Shown: positions 8,737 to 17,843, numbered from the stretch's first letter. The stretch is 64,000 bases of DNA from Prauserella alba (GCF_024171735.1 NZ_JAMTCH010000004.1:1-64000); one strand, 5' to 3'. Made by a program: numbers and translations. Notes: generated from the letters alone by a model not told the origin.

Positions 8737-9687
8737 TCACCGGTCCGTGCCCGGCTCGCCTCCCTCCACGCGTCCCGTCGCTGCGCAGCGGACCCGGCCA
8801 CCAGCAGGCAGCGGACGGCCGGACGCGAGACCGAACTCGGCGCGCACCTCCCGCGCGGCCGCCAAGCAGACCGCGGCCAGCGCGACGGGTTCACCCGGGT
8901 CACCGAGGCCGGCCTCCACCGCGTCGAAGTCGTCCCACAACGCATCGATCAGGTGCGGCCCGGCGTCACAGGCCGGATGCAGGAGGCGACCTTCGACCGG
9001 ATCCCGCCTGCCGTCCTGAGGTTCGATCCGGGTGACCACGGCTGCTGGTGCACCTCGCGTGTCGACGACCGTCGCCGCCAGCTCGGCGGCCCTGGCGGGT
9101 GCATCACCGGGGCCGGCCAGAAAGGACACCCGCTGCCACGCCTGCCAGCACGGCCCCGGCGGGTACGTCTGCGGCAGCCTTCGCCGCACGCTGTGGGCCG
9201 CGAGTTCGAGGGCCGCCGCGTGATCGGCGGCCTGCGCACGTTCCGCGTCCCCGCGGGCCGTGTGCCGGCCGCTCGGCAGGCCTCCTACCAGCACCTGATA
9301 CTCGGGCGCCTGCGGCACGGCACCGCCGGGCGGACACCCGGCCGGTGCGGTCTCCCCCGGTTCCGGCGGATGCCACACGACCGGGCCCGCCACCGAGTAC
9401 AGCCGCGGGGCGTGACCGGTGCGGTGGAACGGGTGCGCCAGTGTCACGAGCCGGAAGGCCGCGTCCTCGGCATCCCGGGCCGCCGTCCGAACCAGCAACT
9501 CCGCACACCAGAGCCGCACCGTCCGCCCTCGTCGCCGTCCTTCCCATGCCTCGACGTCCAGCAACTCCTGACGACGGAGCAACGCATCGCTGCCGCAGTC
9601 CTGCGGATCGGACTCCGCGGCCCGCAGGCGCACCTCGTGGACGGCGGCCGCCGTCCACGGCAGATCGGCTCTGCCACTGATCCCCAC
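8737..9687 (-). CDS. Hypothetical protein, unknown function
   Basis: I do not recognise a family. The 316-residue product is soluble, has no signal or membrane segment, and is rich in Ala, Arg, Pro and Glu. Conserved-looking stretches include VHEVRLRAAES, RTVRLWCAELLVRTAARDAEDAAFRLVTLAHPF, and a tail with ALWDDFDAVEAGLGDPGEPVALAAVCLAAAREV written here in part. The GTG at 9687 is chosen because GGAAG precedes it by 6 nt; the frame continues upstream to 9816 but runs through a repeat array (9791-9839) and has no ribosome site there. It is convergent with the GGDEF gene (28-bp gap) and divergent from the GntR gene. Codon positions look normal for the genome, so it is probably real. Confidence 0.6.
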   Translation of the reverse strand: MGISGRADLPWTAAAVHEVRLRAAESDPQDCGSDALLRRQELLDVEAWEGRRRGRTVRLWCAELLVRTAARDAEDAAFRLVTLAHPFHRTGHAPRLYSVAGPVVWHPPEPGETAPAGCPPGGAVPQAPEYQVLVGGLPSGRHTARGDAERAQAADHAAALELAAHSVRRRLPQTYPPGPCWQAWQRVSFLAGPGDAPARAAELAATVVDTRGAPAAVVTRIEPQDGRRDPVEGRLLHPACDAGPHLIDALWDDFDAVEAGLGDPGEPVALAAVCLAAAREVRAEFGLASGRPLPAGGRVRCAATGRVEGGEPGTDR

Positions 9688-9790
9688 GATCGGCTTCCCC
9701 CGTTTCTGACGTCCTCCGCTTTCACCGCGCCGACGCGGACCGCGATGTGCGTCGGCCCGCAACGCACGGCCCCGTTTCGACACCGGCGCG

Positions 9791-9839
9791 TGTACCGCAT
9801 CGGCGCTGTACTGCATCGGCGCATGTACTGCATCGGCGC
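9791..9839. repeat. Three tandem 16-bp direct repeats
   Basis: TGTAC(C/T)GCATCGGCGC occurs at 9791-9806, 9807-9822 and 9824-9839, the last shifted by one extra A. The array lies in the divergent region between the hypothetical gene (start 9687) and the GntR gene (start 10074). Even spacing of about 1.5 helical turns suggests a multi-site operator or a small slippage repeat. Confidence 0.7.
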
Positions 9840-10060
9840 GGGTGTGACCTCTCGGTGTTGCGGCCTCTCCATGTACCTACGTGTTGTCGATATCTGCGCG
9901 TTGTCGCTGGTGAGCGGCCCGCGACGCGTGCTGATGACGGTCAAGCTAGCACGGAACGAGCAGACCGCGCTACAGCGCGTTGCCCAATGGTCTGACGCGG
10001 TCCGACGCCGACCGACGCGGTGTGCCGCGTTCCACAACTTCGTGCAGCTCGGGACCGTTC

Positions 10061-10066
10061 TAATGT
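10061..10066 (+). promoter_or_regulatory. -10 element TAATGT of a probable leaderless GntR transcript
   Basis: TAATGT ends 7 nt before the ATG at 10074, which puts the expected transcription start at or next to the start codon. No ribosome site precedes the ATG. A matching -35 is weak. Confidence 0.45.
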
Positions 10067-10073
10067 CGAAGTC

Positions 10074-10331
10074 ATGAGCGGTCCTGCACCACGTAAGTAC
10101 AACCCGGACAACAAGACCGGCTACGAGTACGAACTGCTGGCCGAGCACCTCGCCGGACTCATCTCCAGTGGCGAATGGATCCCGGGCAGGCGCATGCCAG
10201 GGGAACGATCCCTCGCGGAGGAGTACGGCGTCGCACTCGACACCGTCCGCAAGGCCACCCGCATCCTGCGCGAACGGGGTCTCGTGCAGACCCTCAAGTC
10301 GAAGGGCACGTTCGTCGCCCACCCCGACTGA
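10074..10331 (+). CDS. Small GntR-family transcriptional regulator (DNA-binding domain only)
   Basis: An 85-residue protein consisting almost wholly of a winged helix-turn-helix of the GntR type: YELLAEHLAGLISSGEWIPGRRMPGERSLAEEYGV... with the recognition helix ALDTVRKATRILRERG and the wing LVQTLKSKGTFV. There is no effector-binding domain, so it either dimerises through the HTH or acts with a partner. The ATG at 10074 was chosen because the domain starts there and a -10 box sits just upstream; the GTG at 10020 is unsupported. It probably controls its own region, given the repeats upstream. Confidence 0.85.
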   Translation: MSGPAPRKYNPDNKTGYEYELLAEHLAGLISSGEWIPGRRMPGERSLAEEYGVALDTVRKATRILRERGLVQTLKSKGTFVAHPD

Positions 10332-10410
10332 ACCGCTCACCTCCGGCCGGCGACACCGAATCCGGGCCCACCGCTTACGGTTCGGCCGCCGGACGTGTCA
10401 CCGTGTAACC

Positions 10411-10800
10411 ATGAGCGAGCGCAACATTCTCGGCGACGAGCTCGAACCGTGCGGTACCGATCCGCTGACCGGGTACTACCGCAGCGGATGCTGTGACACG
10501 GGCGAGGACGACCCCGGCAACCATTCGGTCTGCGCCGTGGTCACGACCGAGTTCCTCACCCAGCAGCGGACCGCGGGCAACGACCTCACGACCGCACGCC
10601 CGGAGTTCGGCTTCCCCGGCCTCACCCCGGGTGACCGGTGGTGTGTCTGCGCCGACCGCTGGCTCCAGGCCCATGAGGCGGGCGCCGCCCCTCCGGTCGT
10701 GTTGGCCGCCACGCACGAGCGCGCCGCCGAGGTCATCCCGCTCGACGTGCTCCGGGACCACGCGGTGGACGTCCCGACGGATCCGAGCAGCCTGCTCTGA
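10411..10800 (+). CDS. DUF2237 family protein
   Basis: A 129-residue cytoplasmic protein matching the whole DUF2237 family: NILGDELEPCGTDPLTGYYR, GCCDTGEDDPGNHSVCAVVT, GNDLTTARPEFGFPGL, PGDRWCVCADRW and PPVVLAATHE. Six cysteines in conserved positions (CC, and CVC) are typical, and a metal or redox role is possible, but the family has no established function. The start is the ATG at 10411. It is 79 bp after the GntR gene on the same strand and convergent with the next methyltransferase gene. Confidence 0.9.
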   Translation: MSERNILGDELEPCGTDPLTGYYRSGCCDTGEDDPGNHSVCAVVTTEFLTQQRTAGNDLTTARPEFGFPGLTPGDRWCVCADRWLQAHEAGAAPPVVLAATHERAAEVIPLDVLRDHAVDVPTDPSSLL

Positions 10801-10814
10801 CCCGGCCCGCTTCG

Positions 10815-11555
10815 TCAGGAACGCTCCGCCGGCTTCTCGGCGAGTACGCGCGCGACGGGAGCCGTCGTCTCCGACTCCACGACGGTCAAGCCATGCGCCC
10901 GCAGCGTGGCCGCGATCGCTCGGTGCCCGGGCATCCGAAGTCCGGCGACTCCCGCGACCGCGGCGACGACACCTGCGCCCGGCCCGGCATACCCCGGTTG
11001 CAGGACCGCGATCCGGCCGCCCGGCGCGACGACCCTGGCGCATTCGGCCAAGGCCGTCTCCTGATCGTGCACGAGTTGCAGCACCATCAGGCAGGTGACC
11101 GCATCGACGCTCGCGTCACGCAGCGGCAGGTTCGTGACGTCGGCCCTGAGGAAACCCACGTTGGCCGCCGCATGGGCATCCGCCGCACGGCGCAGCATCG
11201 ACCGTGACAGGTCGACGCCGATCGCGAGCCCCCGGGGACCGACATCACGTCCGAGCTCCGCTGTCACCGTCCCGGGCCCGCAGCCCACGTCGAGCACCGT
11301 GCCGCCGTCGGGCAGGTGCAGCCGCTCGGCGGGCGGCCGCAGGCGCGCGACGACCTTCCTGGCGAACGCCTGCACCGGTTCGTACACGGCGGTGCCCGCG
11401 CGGGATTCCCACAGCGACTGCACCGGGCCGCTCGGCTGCGGCTCCTCGGTGTCCAGCAGGTCGAGGTAGCCGTCCCGGAGCGACGCGGCCGCCCGCGCAC
11501 CGGTCAGCAGCGGGAGGGTGCGGCGCACGGCGCCGGGCAGCGCGGTGGTGTCCAT
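10815..11555 (-). CDS. Class I SAM-dependent methyltransferase (Methyltransf_11 type)
   Basis: A 246-residue soluble enzyme with a classic SAM fold: motif I TVLDVGCGPGTVT near residue 87, the acidic loop IGVDLSRSML, motif NLPLRDASVDAVTCLMVLQ, and a post-motif ARVVAPGGRIAVLQPG. The family includes ubiquinone/menaquinone-type and many small-molecule C- or O-methyltransferases; the substrate is unknown. I start at the ATG at 11555 (MDTTALPGAVRR), since the 12 extra upstream codons have no support. It is convergent with the DUF2237 gene. Confidence 0.85.
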   Translation of the reverse strand: MDTTALPGAVRRTLPLLTGARAAASLRDGYLDLLDTEEPQPSGPVQSLWESRAGTAVYEPVQAFARKVVARLRPPAERLHLPDGGTVLDVGCGPGTVTAELGRDVGPRGLAIGVDLSRSMLRRAADAHAAANVGFLRADVTNLPLRDASVDAVTCLMVLQLVHDQETALAECARVVAPGGRIAVLQPGYAGPGAGVVAAVAGVAGLRMPGHRAIAATLRAHGLTVVESETTAPVARVLAEKPAERS

Positions 11556-11915
11556 GGGCGCGACCGTACTGGGCCCGCGGCGGCCCGGCACTCCGTCGAC
11601 AGGGTGGGCCGACGAGGTGCGCCGGCCGACGGGGCGCCACGGTCGGGGACGACGGAACAGGTACGCAGCACCCCGCGCTCACTGTTCAGCAGTGGTTCAT
11701 CCACCAGGAACGGCCGCGACATCGGTGAGTCACCGCTCCTTCGGCCGATCGACCGCGCAGACTGTGCCGACGAAAAGTACGACCGACGTCGAGCACGGCC
11801 GTAGTCGAGCACGGCAGTCGAGTACGTCCGATGCCGGCCGTACGGGCCGGGAGGATCCGGCCCACGCCGGCACCTCCGGACGAGTCAGGCCTGTCACCCG
11901 GCGGCCTCGGCGGTC
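11556..11915. other. Intergenic region of 360 bp
   Basis: No gene recognised. It contains two near copies of GTCGAGCACGGC (around 11789-11815) and the hairpin at 11834-11850, then runs to the end of the STAS gene. Confidence 0.5.
11834..11850 (-). terminator. Possible hairpin terminator of the STAS gene
   Basis: CCGGCC (11834-11839) and GGCCGG (11845-11850) pair around a 5-nt loop, 66 bp beyond the stop of the STAS gene. There is no U-run, so it may be only a GC-rich coincidence. Confidence 0.35.
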
Positions 11916-12323
11916 TTATGCCGACAGCCTGCTGGGCATGCACACCGCATCGACGGCGGGCGGGACGTCGCGATAGACCGGAAGCTGCCGTTCCAGACCG
12001 GTCACCTCGATCGGCCGCAGGACCGGGCGCGCCGCCGCGAGCGCCCATGGAATGTTCCGAGACCGGGCATCGACTCCGGTCTGTAACAGCAGAGACAATC
12101 CCGCCGCGCTCAGGTAACTCGTCTCGGTGAAATCGAGAACCAAGGCACGCACACTCCGTAATTGACGTTCGAAGCACGGCCGCAGCAGCGAGACACCGAG
12201 TAGGTCGATCTCCCCCAGCACATGCGTCACCACCAGCCCGCGGCCCCGTGGTTCGATCACCACTTCGACACCGGTGGCCGAGATCGTGCCCGCCCCGAAT
12301 CTTGCGCCGACGACAGTCTCCAT
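11916..12323 (-). CDS. STAS-domain (anti-anti-sigma-like) protein lacking the phospho-serine
   Basis: A 135-residue cytoplasmic protein. From about residue 20 it is one STAS domain: VVTHVLGEIDLLGVSLLRP, then ALVLDFTETSYLSAAGLSLLLQTG. In SpoIIAA/RsbV proteins the corresponding loop is DSSG and its first serine is phosphorylated by the anti-sigma kinase. Here the loop reads SAAG, so that serine is alanine and switching by phosphorylation looks impossible. It may be a constitutive anti-sigma binder or serve another role. The ATG at 12323 follows a strong GGGAGG ribosome site; the longer frame to 12377 is rejected. No kinase or sigma factor gene is nearby. Confidence 0.85.
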   Translation of the reverse strand: METVVGARFGAGTISATGVEVVIEPRGRGLVVTHVLGEIDLLGVSLLRPCFERQLRSVRALVLDFTETSYLSAAGLSLLLQTGVDARSRNIPWALAAARPVLRPIEVTGLERQLPVYRDVPPAVDAVCMPSRLSA

Positions 12324-13069
12324 GAAATTCCCTCCCCCGGATTCCACACTCTGTTGTCCAACCCCCGACGTCGGCACCCCGGATCGGTGCCCCGAAGCAC
12401 CGCATCACCCGACGCTCTCCCGCTCAGCGCCACCAGCCGTGCAATGACACTGCACGCTCGGCGAAGCCCCGTCGTTCGGCGAAACCCCGCCATCCGTGAC
12501 GTCCGCCGTCCCGTAGCTCGTCATCGACCCGCGGTCCGCCGGACTCACCGGAGGATCACGCCACATCCCGCGATATGGCGAGCATCCACAGCGGCCAACA
12601 GAATCGGAGCCGACGTCTGCGATTTCGCCTGCCCCGAGCCGAATTCGCTCGGCGAAACCCATCGCGAATCGTCGAACCTGTCACCGATCGGCGATGCGTC
12701 AACGGCCCCGACGCCGCTGCGGAAAACGGTACGCCCGTCGCAATCGAACTTCAATACCCGACCTCACCCGGCCCTGGGATGTCCTTAATGGACCCTGCTT
12801 GGAAAGAAACTGACAAACTCCATTCGGATCTACGATTAATCGCCAAATCCGAATCCGCGGAACTCCCCGAACCCGGCGCTGCCGGACATCGGCCACGGCC
12901 GAGGTGGGGCGTCCCCACGACGCACGCCGCCACCGCCTCCACGCGGGCGGTGGCGGCCGCACCCGGGACCACCGCACCGCCGTGACCGCACCGGCGGGAC
13001 GGCACCGGCCGGACCGCATCACGACCGGCGCCGGAACCGGCCCTGACCGGAGCCGTTACGGTCGTTTCC
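12324..13069. other. Intergenic region of about 745 bp with a lower-GC core
   Basis: No gene could be supported on either strand. The core around 12770-12860 is noticeably AT-richer and carries nested palindromes (12822-12854). Just before the deacetylase gene, TACGGT at 13057-13062 ends 7 nt before the ATG, which fits a leaderless promoter. Confidence 0.5.
12822..12854. repeat. Nested palindromes in the intergenic core
   Basis: Outer arms ATTCGGAT (12822-12829) and ATCCGAAT (12847-12854) are perfect complements and enclose the perfect 10-bp palindrome CGATTAATCG (12833-12842). Two dyads with nearly a common centre suggest an operator for a dimeric regulator rather than a terminator, as there is no GC-rich stem. 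Confidence 0.6.
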
Positions 13070-13894
13070 ATGGCGACGCTGGTGACTTTTCACGCGCATC
13101 CGGACGACGAGTGCATCACGTGCGGGGGCGTGATGCGCATGGCAGCCGACCAGGGCCACCGCGTGGTGCTCGTGGTCGCCACGCGAGGCGAACTCGGCGA
13201 GGTGACCGACGGTGTACTCGAACCGGGAGAACCGTTGTGGCAGCGCCGGGTCGCCGAGACCCACGCCGCCGCAGGCATCCTCGGGGCCGCCCGCGTCGAG
13301 TTCCTCGGTTACACCGACTCCGGCATGATGGGCGAACCATCCAACGACGAGGCAGGCACCTTCTGGCAGGCCGACGTCGCCGACGCCGCGCAGCGGCTGG
13401 CCGCCATCCTCCGTGAGGAAAACGCCGACGTGCTCACCGTCTACGACTCCCACGGCGGCTACGGCCACCCGGATCACATCCAGGTGCACCGGGTGGGCCT
13501 GCGCGCGGCGGAGCTCGCCGGCACGCCACGGGTCTACGAGGCCACGCAGAACCGCGAACACATGGTCCGGGGATTCGCCCAGCTGGCCGACAATCCGGAA
13601 CTCGCGGGCATCGAGCTACCCGACATCGGCGCCGAACCCGAGTTCGGGAGCCCCGAATCGGTCCTCACCGCGGCCGTCGACGTCACCCCGTACCTGGACG
13701 CCAAACGCGCGGCCATGCGGGCGCACGCCAGTCAGATCGCCGAACAGTCGTTCTTCCTCGCGATGCCCGGCGAGGCGTTCGCATTCGCCTTCGGCACCGA
13801 GTGGTTCATCCGTGCCGGCGCCGGGCCGGGCATCACTGAGACCGACCTCATGGCGGGACTGACCGTCCCGGCCGATACGGAAGCGTCCGGGTGA
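13070..13894 (+). CDS. PIG-L / LmbE-family N-acetylglucosaminyl deacetylase-like protein
   Basis: A zinc-dependent deacetylase or amidase of the family that includes the mycothiol enzymes MshB and Mca. The 274 residues begin [14 protein letters not shown], with the metal/catalytic motif AHPDDE at 9-14, and contain the second metal motif HPDH in [13 protein letters not shown]. The length is near that of MshB/Mca, but I see no feature that assigns it to mycothiol synthesis rather than another N-acyl amino-sugar substrate. It stands alone on the plus strand. The ATG at 13070 is preceded by a -10-like TACGGT rather than a ribosome site. Confidence 0.85.
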   Translation: MATLVTFHAHPDDECITCGGVMRMAADQGHRVVLVVATRGELGEVTDGVLEPGEPLWQRRVAETHAAAGILGAARVEFLGYTDSGMMGEPSNDEAGTFWQADVADAAQRLAAILREENADVLTVYDSHGGYGHPDHIQVHRVGLRAAELAGTPRVYEATQNREHMVRGFAQLADNPELAGIELPDIGAEPEFGSPESVLTAAVDVTPYLDAKRAAMRAHASQIAEQSFFLAMPGEAFAFAFGTEWFIRAGAGPGITETDLMAGLTVPADTEASG

Positions 13895-14102
13895 GCTCGC
13901 GGGCGGCGCGGCGGCCGGGCAGGACCCTGGCACCGGCCCGTCCCTGCTGACACCACCGGCGCGCGGAGAAGAACACGCCCGGGCTGATCCACCGGGGCCG
14001 TCCCCACCCGGGCCGGTACCAGCGCCGATCCGCGGCGCCGTGCGCACGGCAGGGCGACCGGCACATGGCAGGGTGGCCGCGAGCCCACTAGCGTGGAGGC
14101 AC

Positions 14103-14825
14103 ATGATCGGCCTTCCCGCGACGATCTCAGCCTGCCTTTTCGACCTCGACGGCGTGCTCACCAGCACGGCGTCGCTGCACCGGGCCGCGTGGAAGCGCAC
14201 GTTCGACGAGTTGCTCGCCCGCCACGGGCAGACCCCGTTCACCGACGAGGACTACGCCACCTACGTCGACGGACGGCCGCGGCTCGACGGCGTGCGTGCC
14301 TTCCTCGCGTCGCGTGGCCTCGACCCGCCGGAGGGCGGTACGGACGACCCGCCCGACGCGGAAACGGTCCACGGCATCGGCACCCGCAAGAACGACCTCG
14401 TGCTGCGGCTCATCGACGAGACCGGCGTGACGCCGTTCCCGGGGTCCGTGCGGTACCTGAAGGCCGTGCAGGAGGCCGGCCTGGCGATCGGCGTCGTGAC
14501 CTCGTCGGCGAACGCCGCGCACGTGCTCGGGGCCGCGGGCCTCGACGGGTTCGTGCAGGCGCGCGTCGACGGAGTGACGATCTCCGGTGAAGGCCTGCGC
14601 GGCAAACCCGCACCCGATTCGTTCCTCGCCTGCGCCCGGCTGCTGGGAGCCGCGCCCGACGCGGCCGCCGTGTTCGAGGACGCGCTCGCCGGGGTCGAGG
14701 CGGGCAGAGCGGGCGGGTTCGGCCATGTGGTCGGCGTCGACAGGGCCGGGCAGCCCGCCGCGCTGCGCGAGCACGGCGCCGACGTCGTCGTCGCCGACCT
14801 CGCCGACCTGTTGGAGGTGTCATGA
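14103..14825 (+). CDS. HAD-superfamily beta-phosphoglucomutase-like enzyme
   Basis: Probably interconverts beta-glucose 1-phosphate and glucose 6-phosphate. The 240-residue protein has HAD motif I DLDGVLT (Asp14 and Asp16), motif II VVTSS, a motif III lysine in GKPAPDSFL, and motif [15 protein letters not shown] helical cap lies between about 25 and 105. The ATG at 14103 is preceded by GGAGG at short spacing and by TAGCGT at 14089-14094, so it may be read from a leaderless or short-leader mRNA. Its stop overlaps the GH65 start by 4 bp (ATGA). This pairing is common: the phosphorylase releases beta-glucose 1-phosphate for the mutase. Confidence 0.88.
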   Translation: MIGLPATISACLFDLDGVLTSTASLHRAAWKRTFDELLARHGQTPFTDEDYATYVDGRPRLDGVRAFLASRGLDPPEGGTDDPPDAETVHGIGTRKNDLVLRLIDETGVTPFPGSVRYLKAVQEAGLAIGVVTSSANAAHVLGAAGLDGFVQARVDGVTISGEGLRGKPAPDSFLACARLLGAAPDAAAVFEDALAGVEAGRAGGFGHVVGVDRAGQPAALREHGADVVVADLADLLEVS

Positions 14826-17269
14826 CCGGCACGCGCGGTTACGAATGCGCGCCGTGGCAGCTGCTGTGGCGGGGCCTCGACCTGAGGGGTCTCACCCAGA
14901 CGGAATCGACGTTCGCACTGTCCAACGGGCACATCGGCGTGCGAGGCACGTTGGAGGAGGCCGAGCCGCGAGGCAGACCGGGCACGTTTCTGAACGGGTT
15001 CTACGAGGAGCACCCGCTGCCCTACGCCGAGGCGGGGTACGGCTACCCCGAGGCGGGCCAGACGGTCGTCAACGTCACCGACGGCAAGATCATCCGCCTG
15101 CTCGTCGAGGACGAGCCGCTCGACCTGCGCTACGGCCACACCACGGCCCACCACCGCGTCCTCGACTTCCGCTCCGGCACGCTGCGGCGTGAGACGGAAT
15201 GGACGTCGCCGACCGGCAGGCGCGTGCGCGTGCGCACCGAGCGACTGGTGTCGTTCACGCAGCGCGCGGTGGTGGCGATCCGGTACGAGGTCGAACCGCT
15301 CGACGGCGAGCTGCAGGTCGTGGCGCAGTCCGACCTGCTGACGAACGAACCGATCGAGGCCGAGACCGGCGATCCGCGCGTTGCCGCGGCCCTCGAGGCG
15401 CCGCTGCACAGCGAGTACATGACGGCGGCCGACTACGGCGCGGTGCTGGTTCACCGCACCAGCCGGTCCGACCTGCGCATGGCCGCCGCGATGGACCACG
15501 AGATCGATGCCCCCGGCGGCACCGGCCTGCGCACCGACATCGATGTCGAGGACGACCTCGCCCGGTTGACGGTCGCCGTCAACGTCACCGAGGGCGGCAA
15601 ACTGCAGCTGACGAAATACCTCGGCTACGGCTGGTCGGCCCAGCGCTCGATCCCGGCACTGCGTTCCCAGGTGGACGCGGCACTCGCCGGGGCCCGGCAG
15701 ACCGGGTGGGAGGGCCTGCTTGCCGAACAGCGGCAGTTCCTCGACGACTTCTGGGCCTCGGCGGACGTCGAGATCGAGGGCGATCCGGAGCTGCAGCAGG
15801 CGCTCCGGTTCTCGCTGTTCCACGTGCTGCAGGCCGGCGCCCGCGGCGAGAGCCGCGCCATCCCCGGCAAGGGCCTGACGGGCCCCGGCTACGACGGGCA
15901 CGCGTTCTGGGACAGCGAAACGTTCGTCGTGCAGGCCCTCACCTACACCCTGCCGGGAGCGGCGGGAGACGCCCTGCGCTGGCGACACTCCACGTTGGAC
16001 AAGGCGCGCGCCCGCGCGCAACAGCTGGGGCTGCGCGGCTCGGCGTTCCCCTGGCGTTCGATCAACGGCGACGAATGCTCCGCGTACTGGCCTGCGGGCA
16101 CGGCTGCGTTCCACGTCAACGCCGACATCGCCGACGCCGTCGCCCGGTACCTCGCCGCCACCGGTGACACCGAGTTCGAACGTGATCACGGCACGGAACT
16201 GCTCGTCGAGACCGCACGGCTGTGGACCTCGCTCGGCCACCACGATCCGCACGGCGGGTTCCGCATCGACGGTGTCACCGGGCCCGACGAGTACTCGGCC
16301 ATTGTGGACAACAACGTCTACACGAATCTGATGGCCCAGCGAAACCTGTTCGAGGCAGCCGCGTCGTGTACCCGGCAGCCCGATGTCGCCGCTCGGCTGT
16401 CGGTCACCGAGCACGAGATCAAGGCGTGGCTGACCGCTGCCGGGGCGATGCTCGTGCCCTACGACGATCTGCTCGAGGTGCACCCGCAGTCCGAACGCTT
16501 CACCGAACACGCACGCTGGAACTTCCAGGCGACACCGGCGTCGGCCTACCCGCTGCTACTGCACTTCCCGTACTTCGACCTGTACCGCAAGCAGGTGGTC
16601 AAGCAGGCGGACCTGGTGCTGGCCATGCACCTGCGCGGCGACGCGTTCACCGACGAGGAGAAGCGGCGCAACTTCGCCTACTACGAGGCGCTCACCGTGC
16701 GGGACTCGTCGCTGTCGGCCGCCACGCAGGCGGTACTGGCGGCCGAGTGCGGCCATTCCGACCTGGCCTACGACTACCTGGCCGAAGCCGCCCTCGTCGA
16801 CCTGCGCGATGTCCACGGCAACGTACGCAACGGCCTGCACATCGCCTCGCTCGCAGGAGCGTGGATCGCGCTCGTCGCCGGCTTCGGCGGCATGCGCGAC
16901 CACGAGGGTGAGCTGTCGTTCCGGCCGCAGCTGCCGCGCGACCTCGAGCGCATCGCCTTCCACGTGTGCTTCCGGCAGGCGCGGTTCCGGATCGACGTGC
17001 GGCAGGAGGAGGCGACGTACACGCTCACCGACGGCGGGCCCGTGTCGGTGCGCCATTACGGCGACACGGTGACGCTCACGGGAGAGCCGGTCACGCTGCC
17101 GCTGCCCGAACCACCCGACCTGACGCGTCCGGCACAGCCCGAAGGCCGCGCACCGCAGCGGCGGCGGCCACGGCCGGGGCCCGGCGCCGCCGCCGGGGTC
17201 GCCGCCCCTGCCTCCCTCGTGCAGGGCACGGTGACCGGAGCGGAGGACGGCAGGGTGAGCGGCCGTTAG
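14822..17269 (+). CDS. Glycoside hydrolase family 65 disaccharide phosphorylase
   Basis: Phosphorolysis of an alpha-linked glucose disaccharide (maltose, trehalose or kojibiose type) to beta-glucose 1-phosphate and glucose. The 815-residue protein shows the GH65 layout: an N-terminal beta-sandwich ([25 protein letters not shown]), an (alpha/alpha)6 barrel from about 340 ([26 protein letters not shown]) with the general acid Glu490 in [12 protein letters not shown], and a C-terminal beta domain. The C-terminal 50 residues are a Pro/Arg/Ala-rich tail beyond the fold. The upstream phosphomutase supports a phosphorylase rather than a hydrolase. Substrate linkage cannot be read from the sequence. 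Confidence 0.9.
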   Translation: MTGTRGYECAPWQLLWRGLDLRGLTQTESTFALSNGHIGVRGTLEEAEPRGRPGTFLNGFYEEHPLPYAEAGYGYPEAGQTVVNVTDGKIIRLLVEDEPLDLRYGHTTAHHRVLDFRSGTLRRETEWTSPTGRRVRVRTERLVSFTQRAVVAIRYEVEPLDGELQVVAQSDLLTNEPIEAETGDPRVAAALEAPLHSEYMTAADYGAVLVHRTSRSDLRMAAAMDHEIDAPGGTGLRTDIDVEDDLARLTVAVNVTEGGKLQLTKYLGYGWSAQRSIPALRSQVDAALAGARQTGWEGLLAEQRQFLDDFWASADVEIEGDPELQQALRFSLFHVLQAGARGESRAIPGKGLTGPGYDGHAFWDSETFVVQALTYTLPGAAGDALRWRHSTLDKARARAQQLGLRGSAFPWRSINGDECSAYWPAGTAAFHVNADIADAVARYLAATGDTEFERDHGTELLVETARLWTSLGHHDPHGGFRIDGVTGPDEYSAIVDNNVYTNLMAQRNLFEAAASCTRQPDVAARLSVTEHEIKAWLTAAGAMLVPYDDLLEVHPQSERFTEHARWNFQATPASAYPLLLHFPYFDLYRKQVVKQADLVLAMHLRGDAFTDEEKRRNFAYYEALTVRDSSLSAATQAVLAAECGHSDLAYDYLAEAALVDLRDVHGNVRNGLHIASLAGAWIALVAGFGGMRDHEGELSFRPQLPRDLERIAFHVCFRQARFRIDVRQEEATYTLTDGGPVSVRHYGDTVTLTGEPVTLPLPEPPDLTRPAQPEGRAPQRRRPRPGPGAAAGVAAPASLVQGTVTGAEDGRVSGR

Positions 17270-17509
17270 CTAGTCGGGTGGCTCGACCGCTCCGGCATCC
17301 GGGTTGACGTCGTCGGTGCCCCACAGCTCGCGGTGTTCCCGGCCGGGCAGTCCGGTGTCGACCTCGTCGCGGTTCGGCGGTTCCGGCACCTCCTCGGTGC
17401 CGCCACCGGCGTCCGGATGGGGCGGCACGGGTACGTCCGACGGATTCGGCGGCTCCGGCTCGGTCTGCTCGCCGATCCTCGGGTCGTCGGGATTGCGGTG
17501 ATCGCCCAT
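17270..17509 (-). CDS. Small acidic proline-rich hypothetical protein
   Basis: A 79-residue protein of low complexity, rich in Pro, Asp, Glu and Gly (for example PEPPNPSDVPVPPHPDAGG). It has no domain, signal or membrane segment and is likely disordered. The start is taken as the ATG at 17509 (MGDHRNPDDPRIGE); the ribosome site is weak. It is tail-to-tail with the GH65 gene, with abutting stops, and divergent from the small membrane protein gene. It could be a spurious frame, but its amino-acid pattern is not that of a shadow ORF. Confidence 0.5.
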   Translation of the reverse strand: MGDHRNPDDPRIGEQTEPEPPNPSDVPVPPHPDAGGGTEEVPEPPNRDEVDTGLPGREHRELWGTDDVNPDAGAVEPPD

Positions 17510-17530
17510 ACCCGAGGTGTACCCCCATGC

Positions 17531-17563
17531 CGCGCCCCTGTCGACGTCGCCGACAGGGGCGCG
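17531..17563. repeat. Perfect 13-bp inverted repeat between divergent small genes
   Basis: CGCGCCCCTGTCG (17531-17543) pairs fully with 17551-17563 around a 7-nt loop. It lies 21 bp before the minus-strand start (17509) and 19 bp before the -10 box of the plus-strand gene. A terminator would be out of place here, so a regulator site or an mRNA 5' hairpin is more likely. Confidence 0.65.
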
Positions 17564-17581
17564 GCCGCGGCGTGCAGCGGC

Positions 17582-17587
17582 TATCCT
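17582..17587 (+). promoter_or_regulatory. -10 element TATCCT of a probable leaderless transcript
   Basis: TATCCT ends 7 nt before the ATG at 17595, and no ribosome site lies between them. This is the spacing expected when transcription starts at the start codon. Confidence 0.45.
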
Positions 17588-17594
17588 CTGCGCC

Positions 17595-17843
17595 ATGGGG
17601 AAACGTCGTCAGCGGATGTGGCCGCCGTGCCAGTGCGGCGAGGCGTCGTCACATTCCGAGCAGATGCCGGCCTGTGGCCGGGCCACCTGCCTGCGCCGCT
17701 GGTGGACGCTGATCGGTGTGCCGTCGTTGCTGGCGCTCGCCGTCCTGGTCACGGCGGGAACGCTGCTCGGCTCCGATCAGACCCGCAGCTGCCCGGACGG
17801 CATGATCGACAAGGGCGCGGGCATCTGCGTCGACGCCGGCTGA
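17595..17843 (+). CDS. Small single-pass membrane protein, hypothetical
   Basis: An 82-residue protein with a basic, Cys-containing N-terminal part (PPCQCGEASSHSEQMPACGRATC), one membrane helix at about 36-60 (WWTLIGVPSLLALAVLVTAG) and a short exported tail with two cysteines (SCPDGMIDKGAGIC). The four N-terminal cysteines could bind metal. Function unknown. The ATG at 17595 is supported by the upstream -10 box; the upstream extension to 17517 crosses the hairpin and is rejected. Confidence 0.6.
   Translation: MGKRRQRMWPPCQCGEASSHSEQMPACGRATCLRRWWTLIGVPSLLALAVLVTAGTLLGSDQTRSCPDGMIDKGAGICVDAG

Larger units (their letters stand above)
9688..10073. other. Divergent intergenic region of about 385 bp
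   Basis: It contains the triple 16-bp repeat. Near the GntR start there are two copies of GACGCGGT (9994-10001 and 10014-10021), 20 bp apart, which could be an autoregulatory operator. No small gene with a ribosome site was found. Confidence 0.5.

Noticed and set aside
9791-9839. Mini CRISPR-like array
   Set aside because: Repeats are 16 bp and directly abut with no spacers, and no cas gene is near.
12324-13069. Several ORFs of 70-190 codons on both strands
   Set aside because: None has a ribosome site, recognisable domain or codon pattern like the neighbours; frames overlap each other in conflicting ways.
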